Origin: Anaerobacillus alkaliphilus
GTDB lineage: Bacteria; Bacillota; Bacilli; Bacillales; Anaerobacillaceae
Direction: 5' to 3'
NCBI RefSeq assembly: GCF_004116265.1
Contig: NZ_QOUX01000021.1
Location: 124,001-188,000, forward strand
DNA: 64,000 nt
In this document: piece after piece, positions 57,441-64,000 of the stretch
Layout: each line of letters begins with the position of its first letter
Numbering within the stretch: position 1 is the stretch's first letter
Program-made: the position numbers and the translations under genes
Notes under the pieces: generated by a model
What the model saw: only the letters and a program-made list of their open reading frames with translations
Told to the model about the DNA's origin: nothing
The model's database searches: none

Positions 57441-58583
57441 ATGCAATTTGTCATTAATCGAGATTATTTTGTTCAAAGTGTTCAGCATGTTTCAAAAGCA
57501 ATCTCATCTAGAACTACGATCCCAATCTTAACTGGAATTAAAATTGTCGCTGACCATGAAGGAGTTACATTAACTGGAAGTGATTCTGATATTTCTATCG
57601 AGTGTTTTATACCAAAAGAAGAAAATGACCAGCAGCTAGTTGATATTGTTCAGGAAGGAAGTATTGTCCTTCAAGCAAAGTTCTTTACAGAAATTGTAAA
57701 AAAGTTACCTAGTGATAAAATTGAGGTAGTTGTGCAAGATCAGTTTGCAACAACGCTACGATCCGGTTCGTCAGTATTTAATTTAAATGGTCTTGATCCT
57801 GAGGAATATCCTCGTTTACCTCAAATTGAAGAAGATAATCTATTCCAGGTTCAAAATGACTTAATGAAGAATATTATTCGACAAACAGTATTCGCTGTGT
57901 CCACTGCAGAAACACGCCCTATCTTGACAGGTGTAAACTGGCAAGTTGAAAATAAGCAGTTGATCTGTACTGCAACAGATAGTCATCGATTAGCAATGCG
58001 AAAAGCAGCAATTGAAACTAACATTGATGAGTTAAATTTCACTAATGTTGTCATACCTGGAAAAAGCTTGAATGAATTAAATAAAATTATTGACGATAAT
58101 AACGAATTACTTGATATTGTCGTTACTGAAAATCAGGTTTTATTTAAATCTAAGAATTTATTGTTCTTTTCAAGACTTCTTGATGGGAATTATCCTGCAA
58201 CTAAAAATATGATTCCTGATCACTCTAAAACAGATATTATTTTAGAGACGAAAGGCTTCTTACAAGCAATTGAAAGAGCACTTCTACTCTCTCGCGATGG
58301 AAAAAATAATGTTGTGAACTTTAAAACATTAGAGGACGGCATTGTAGAGATTACATCGGTCACGCCAGAAATTGGCCGCGTTACAGAAAAGATTGACACA
58401 AAAGATTTAAGTGGTGAGGAACTGCGTATCTCGTTTAATGGCAAAAATATTATTGATGCTTTAAAAATTGTAGATAGCACTGAAGTTAAAATTTCTTTCA
58501 CAGGTGCCATGAGTCCATTCTTGGTAAGGCCTGTTGAAAGTGATAATGCCCTACACCTGTTTTCTCCAGTACGAACTTATTAG
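57441..58583 (+). CDS. dnaN: DNA polymerase III beta clamp
   Basis: Sliding clamp of 380 residues, three similar domains. SSRTTIPILTGIKIVADHEGVTLTGSDSD is the conserved N-terminal start, and PVESDNALHLFSPVRTY the end. The second of two adjacent ATGs (57441) is six bases from AGGAGG and gives MQFVINRDYFV, like the family start. Confidence 0.97.
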   Translation: MQFVINRDYFVQSVQHVSKAISSRTTIPILTGIKIVADHEGVTLTGSDSDISIECFIPKEENDQQLVDIVQEGSIVLQAKFFTEIVKKLPSDKIEVVVQDQFATTLRSGSSVFNLNGLDPEEYPRLPQIEEDNLFQVQNDLMKNIIRQTVFAVSTAETRPILTGVNWQVENKQLICTATDSHRLAMRKAAIETNIDELNFTNVVIPGKSLNELNKIIDDNNELLDIVVTENQVLFKSKNLLFFSRLLDGNYPATKNMIPDHSKTDIILETKGFLQAIERALLLSRDGKNNVVNFKTLEDGIVEITSVTPEIGRVTEKIDTKDLSGEELRISFNGKNIIDALKIVDSTEVKISFTGAMSPFLVRPVESDNALHLFSPVRTY

Positions 58584-58616
58584 AGCAAACAAACTATAAT
58601 CGCTACGGTGAAAAAT

Positions 58617-58649
58617 GCTACCTTAGAAATTTAGTGAGGTAGCTTTTTT
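58617..58649 (+). terminator. Terminator of dnaA-dnaN
   Basis: GCTACCT (58617-58623) pairs with AGGTAGC (58637-58643), followed by seven T. It is ~35 bases beyond dnaN and before yaaA. Confidence 0.8.
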
Positions 58650-58784
58650 ACTATTCTTGATCATATTGAATTGTGTTACTTCCTTCGTTTTAGTACAATG
58701 TAAGTTAAGGGGAAAAATAAGGACGCAGAAAGTTTTTCCGATACTTTACGATAAGAAATACCAAAGATGGAAAGAAGGTTAACA

Positions 58785-59006
58785 ATGGAAACAAATGTAA
58801 CAATTTCTTCGGAGTTTATTACATTAGGGCAATTATTGAAAGAAGTAGGAATTATTGATACAGGTGGTATGGCTAAGTGGTTTTTGAGCGAGCATGAAGT
58901 TTATTTAAATAGTGAGCTTGAAAACCGAAGAGGCAAAAAGCTTTACAATGGAGATGTTATTACAATCCCGTCTCATGGCACTTTTCACATTTTAACCACA
59001 AACTAG
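58785..59006 (+). CDS. yaaA: S4-domain RNA-binding protein YaaA
   Basis: A 73-residue S4 protein found between dnaN and recF. FITLGQLLKEVGIIDTGGMAKWFL and VYLNSELENRRGKKLYNGDVI are the RNA-binding S4 motif. The role may be in ribosome assembly; not proven. The ATG at 58785 follows AGAAGG; the ATG at 58767 is six codons earlier without a ribosome site. Confidence 0.92.
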   Translation: METNVTISSEFITLGQLLKEVGIIDTGGMAKWFLSEHEVYLNSELENRRGKKLYNGDVITIPSHGTFHILTTN

Positions 59007-59097
59007 ATTGAAGAAAAGCTGTTAGTAAGCCTTGCTTCCCTAAGAAGTTATGTATCGGTAAAGGGGGTCTTGTGCCTAGCTAAAGTGGGGGAAAGAC

Positions 59098-60213
59098 TTG
59101 TATATTAATAATCTTATTTTAACTAATTATCGAAATTATCAAAAACAGCAAGTGAGCTTTGATAATAATGTTAATGTCATTTTAGGTGAAAATGCTCAAG
59201 GGAAAACCAATATCATGGAATCAATCTATGTTCTTGGTTTAGCAAAATCACACCGTACTACCCGGGATAAGGAACTCATTTATTGGGACGAAGAATATGC
59301 TAAAATAGAAGGTAGTGTCCAAAAACGAACCAGTTCCCTTTCCCTAGAAGTAATTATTTCAACTAAGGGGAAGAAAGTAAAACTAAATAGACTAGAGCAA
59401 CGAAAACTGAGTGAATATATCGGCGCGTTAAATATTGTCATGTTTGCACCTGAGGATCTAAATCTCGTAAAAGGAAGCCCTCAGGTGCGGCGTCGTTTTA
59501 TAGATATGGAATTGGGGCAAATCAACCCAGTTTATTTATATAATTTATCACTTTTTCAAAAAATCCTTCAGCAAAGAAATCACCTATTGAAAGAATTACA
59601 AAGGAAAAAAGCAGATAATGGTTTACTAGACATATTAACTTTTCAACTCATAGAACAAGCAGCAAAAGTGATGCTGAAACGCTATGAGTTTATTGAGATG
59701 CTAGAACGCTGGGCAAAACCGATTCATTATGATATTAGTAGAGGTTTAGAAAATCTCGTAATAGAATATAAACCTTCCATCAAGGTATCAGAACCTAAAG
59801 AATTGTCGAAAATAGAAGAAGCACTGGAAGAAAATTTTACCAAGATGAAATTAAAAGAAATTGAACGAGGGACATCACTAATTGGTCCGCATCGTGATGA
59901 TCTATTATTTCACGTTAATGATCGCGACGTTCAGACTTACGGTTCTCAGGGACAACAAAGAACAACAGCTCTCTCAGTTAAGATGGCTGAATTAGAGCTA
60001 ATTTATGACAAAATTGGTGAATATCCCATTCTTTTACTTGATGATGTGTTATCAGAATTGGATGACTACCGTCAATCACATTTGTTAAATACAATTCAAG
60101 GAAAAGTTCAAACGTTTGTTACAACCACTAGCGTAGATGGCATCGACCATCAAACCCTAAAAGAAGCTTCGACGTATTTGGTACAAAAAGGGAGTATCGA
60201 AAAATTGAAATGA
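59098..60213 (+). CDS. recF: DNA replication and repair protein RecF
   Basis: SMC-like ATPase of 371 residues helping load RecA at gaps. Walker [16 protein letters not shown] at about residues 30-44, signature [18 protein letters not shown] and Walker [13 protein letters not shown]. The TTG start lies eight bases from GGGGGAA and gives [15 protein letters not shown], the usual RecF start. Confidence 0.97.
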   Translation: MYINNLILTNYRNYQKQQVSFDNNVNVILGENAQGKTNIMESIYVLGLAKSHRTTRDKELIYWDEEYAKIEGSVQKRTSSLSLEVIISTKGKKVKLNRLEQRKLSEYIGALNIVMFAPEDLNLVKGSPQVRRRFIDMELGQINPVYLYNLSLFQKILQQRNHLLKELQRKKADNGLLDILTFQLIEQAAKVMLKRYEFIEMLERWAKPIHYDISRGLENLVIEYKPSIKVSEPKELSKIEEALEENFTKMKLKEIERGTSLIGPHRDDLLFHVNDRDVQTYGSQGQQRTTALSVKMAELELIYDKIGEYPILLLDDVLSELDDYRQSHLLNTIQGKVQTFVTTTSVDGIDHQTLKEASTYLVQKGSIEKLK

Positions 60214-60222
60214 GGTGGCTAA

Positions 60223-60477
60223 ATGTTTATTCATTTAGGTGGTGACACTGTAATTCGTTCGAAAGATGTTATTGCCATTTTAGATCGCCAAGTAGAAACG
60301 TCGGAAACTACTGGAGAATTTCTAGATTATAACGGCCAACAAAACAAAGTAGAAGAAATAGCAAAGGATATGACAAAGTCAATTGTGATTACCACAGACA
60401 AAGTCTATTTATCCCCTATTTCATCTTCGACCCTAAAACGTAGGGCTTTATTTGTTTCAGATATAGATGAAATTTAA
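60223..60477 (+). CDS. remB: Extracellular matrix regulator RemB (YaaB)
   Basis: A small (84-residue) DUF370 protein: MFIHLGGDTVIRSKDVIAILD. RemA/RemB proteins support matrix gene expression in Bacillus subtilis. It lies nine bases after recF and before gyrB. GAGGTGG precedes the ATG. Confidence 0.92.
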   Translation: MFIHLGGDTVIRSKDVIAILDRQVETSETTGEFLDYNGQQNKVEEIAKDMTKSIVITTDKVYLSPISSSTLKRRALFVSDIDEI

Positions 60478-60485
60478 TTGTGGAC

Positions 60486-60565
60486 TATAAATTATGAATG
60501 TTGAATTATAACAGGTTGAGTGCAAAGCAAGACTGAACTAAATGTAAATTCACCATTCAAAAATT
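60486..60565. repeat. Degenerate heptamer-repeat element (remB-gyrB gap)
   Basis: AAATTATGAATGTTGAATTATAA (left) and a right part with AAATGTAAATTC and CATTCAAAAATT carry degenerate AATTATG/AATGTAA units. The pattern is weaker than in other copies. Confidence 0.5.
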
Positions 60566-60567
60566 AA

Positions 60568-62505
<1,938 letters not shown>

Positions 62506-62510
62506 AGAAA

Positions 62511-62674
62511 TGCAAAATGTAAAATGTAGAATGTAAAGTTGTTTATAATTTTATATTCTACAATGTTTACTCTATCCAGTGAGAAAACACCTTGTAAATT
62601 TAGAGTTAGGGATTTATTTGATAGCTTAAGGCTACAATCGTCAATTCTACACTCTAAGTTCTGCATTTTACATT
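62511..62674. repeat. Heptamer-repeat hairpin element (gyrB-gyrA gap)
   Basis: GTAAAAT, GTAGAAT units (62511-62537), then inverted units with TTCTACA (62556-62562), and a distal arm CAATTCTACACTCTAAG plus CATTTTACATTG (62642-62674). It fills nearly all of the 207-base gap. Confidence 0.75.
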
Positions 62675-62712
62675 GAAGTTTGTTGGATATAGGGAATTGG
62701 AGGTAAGGCTAG

Positions 62713-64000
62713 ATGTCTGAACAATCTAGAGTTAAAGAAATAAACATTAGTCAGGAAATGAAAACATCGTTTATGGATTATGCAATGAGCGTAATTGTCA
62801 GTCGCGCTCTTCCTGATGTACGAGATGGATTAAAACCTGTGCATCGCCGAATTTTATTTGCGATGAATGAATTAGGGATGACGTCTGACAAAGCATATAA
62901 AAAATCTGCTCGTATTGTTGGTGAAGTAATCGGAAAATATCATCCGCACGGTGATTCTGCTGTTTATGAAACAATGGTTAGGATGGCTCAGGATTTTAGT
63001 TATCGTTATATGCTTGTAGATGGACATGGTAATTTCGGTTCTGTTGATGGTGATGCAGCAGCAGCGATGCGTTACACAGAAGCGAGAATGTCGAAAATCT
63101 CAATGGAATTAGTTCGTGATATTAATAAAGACACTATCGACTTTCAAGATAACTATGATGGATCTGAACGAGAGCCAAAAGTATTACCAGCTCGCTTTCC
63201 CAACCTTTTAGTAAATGGATCATCAGGGATTGCGGTTGGGATGGCAACTAATATTCCACCACATCAATTAGGTGAAGTGATTGATGGTGTATTAGCCGTC
63301 AGTCGTAATCCAGAAATAACGTTACCTGAATTAATGGAAGTAATTCCAGGGCCTGATTTCCCTACGGGAGCTGAAATCGTTGGAATATCAGGTATTCGCC
63401 GTGCCTACCAAACTGGTAGAGGTTCGATTGTTTTAAGAGCTAAAGCACACATTGAAGAGATGAACGGTGGAAAACAACGAATTATCGTATCTGAAATTCC
63501 TTACCAAGTGAACAAAGCAAAGCTAATTGAAAAAATTGCTGAATTAGTTCGCGAGAAGAGAATAGATGGTATTACTGATCTTCGTGATGAATCGGACCGT
63601 AACGGTATGAGGATTGTGGTTGAATTACGTCGTGATGTCAATGCCAATGTCCTTTTGAATAACTTATATAAACAAACTGCTATGCAAACGAGTTTTGGAA
63701 TAAACCTTTTAGCTCTTGTTGATGGTCAACCAAAGGTACTTAATTTAAAAGAGTGCTTAGAGTATTACTTAGCACACCAAAAGGTAGTTATTAAACGTCG
63801 TACAGCTTTTGAATTGCGAAAAGCAGAGGCTCGTGCTCATATTTTAGAAGGTTTAAGAGTAGCCCTTGATCATTTGGATGCGGTTATTGCTTTAATTAGA
63901 GCATCACAAACAACTGATATTGCAAGAAATGGCTTAATGGAACAGTTTTCACTTAGTTACGAGCAGGCCCAAGCTATTCTAGATATGCGTTTGCAGCGTT
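62713..64000 (+). CDS. gyrA: DNA gyrase subunit A (cut by window edge)
   Basis: The first 429 residues are visible. [30 protein letters not shown] starts the winged-helix domain, the catalytic Tyr is in [16 protein letters not shown]. The quinolone-determining region reads [17 protein letters not shown], with Ser and Glu at the sites usually changed in resistant strains, so it is wild-type-like. GGAGG lies nine bases before the ATG. Confidence 0.97.
   Translation, partial: MSEQSRVKEINISQEMKTSFMDYAMSVIVSRALPDVRDGLKPVHRRILFAMNELGMTSDKAYKKSARIVGEVIGKYHPHGDSAVYETMVRMAQDFSYRYMLVDGHGNFGSVDGDAAAAMRYTEARMSKISMELVRDINKDTIDFQDNYDGSEREPKVLPARFPNLLVNGSSGIAVGMATNIPPHQLGEVIDGVLAVSRNPEITLPELMEVIPGPDFPTGAEIVGISGIRRAYQTGRGSIVLRAKAHIEEMNGGKQRIIVSEIPYQVNKAKLIEKIAELVREKRIDGITDLRDESDRNGMRIVVELRRDVNANVLLNNLYKQTAMQTSFGINLLALVDGQPKVLNLKECLEYYLAHQKVVIKRRTAFELRKAEARAHILEGLRVALDHLDAVIALIRASQTTDIARNGLMEQFSLSYEQAQAILDMRLQR

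Overview
The window is about 64 kb of low-GC Bacillota DNA, almost certainly a Bacillaceae chromosome around the replication origin. The evidence is the conserved block rpmH-rnpA-yidD-spoIIIJ-jag-mnmE-mnmG-rsmG-noc-soj-spo0J on the minus strand diverging from dnaA-dnaN-yaaA-recF-remB-gyrB-gyrA on the plus strand. DnaA boxes, a DnaA-trio unwinding element and two parS sites lie in or near it. Sporulation genes (spoIIIJ, jag, yyaC, soj/spo0J/noc) point to an endospore former. The sequence alone does not fix the species.

Layout. 1-3.5 kb: the tail of a histidine kinase gene, then an IS1182-type and an IS110-type insertion sequence, the latter with a structured leader that looks like a bridge RNA, followed by a 46-bp perfect palindrome. 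3.5-11.3 kb: accessory genes (family 2 glycosyltransferase, two tandem two-domain MpsC/DUF2294 proteins, a KinB-like sensor kinase, a GGDEF-EAL membrane protein paired with a GNAT-like protein). 11.8-22.7 kb: rlmH, a small CxxH/CxxC gene, a DnaA-box cluster, a GltS-type symporter, htrC, the walRKHIJ operon and an M23/LysM/G5 peptidase. 22.9-23.7 kb: six tRNA genes plus a tRNA-Phe fragment. 24.0-25.4 kb: an IS3-type element. 25.5-31.2 kb: purA, the queCDEF operon under a preQ1-I riboswitch, and dnaC. 31.3-38.3 kb: rplI, gdpP, yybS, a Ktr-type RCK protein, rpsR-ssbA-rpsF and ychF. 38.7-44.7 kb: yyaE, yyzM, a YkvI-type protein, yyaC, a DUF554 protein and a class V aminotransferase. 44.9-54.9 kb: the minus-strand arm of the origin region. 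54.9-64 kb: oriC and the dnaA-to-gyrA arm.

How it works together. The core is the replication-initiation and segregation hub: DnaA, DnaN, RecF and gyrase, with DnaC helicase, ParA/ParB and Noc close by. It also holds tRNA-modification enzymes (MnmE/MnmG, queuosine), ribosome and membrane biogenesis genes, and the WalRK cell-wall signalling operon. Nearly all genes run away from oriC, co-directional with replication; most terminators are clear hairpins with T tracts. Between the core genes lies a recurring family of AT-rich heptamer-repeat elements, often built as long inverted arms, and a second larger palindromic repeat, one copy of which supplies the end of yyaE. All coordinates, motifs and repeats were read by eye; family names come from remembered motifs and gene order, not from a database search.
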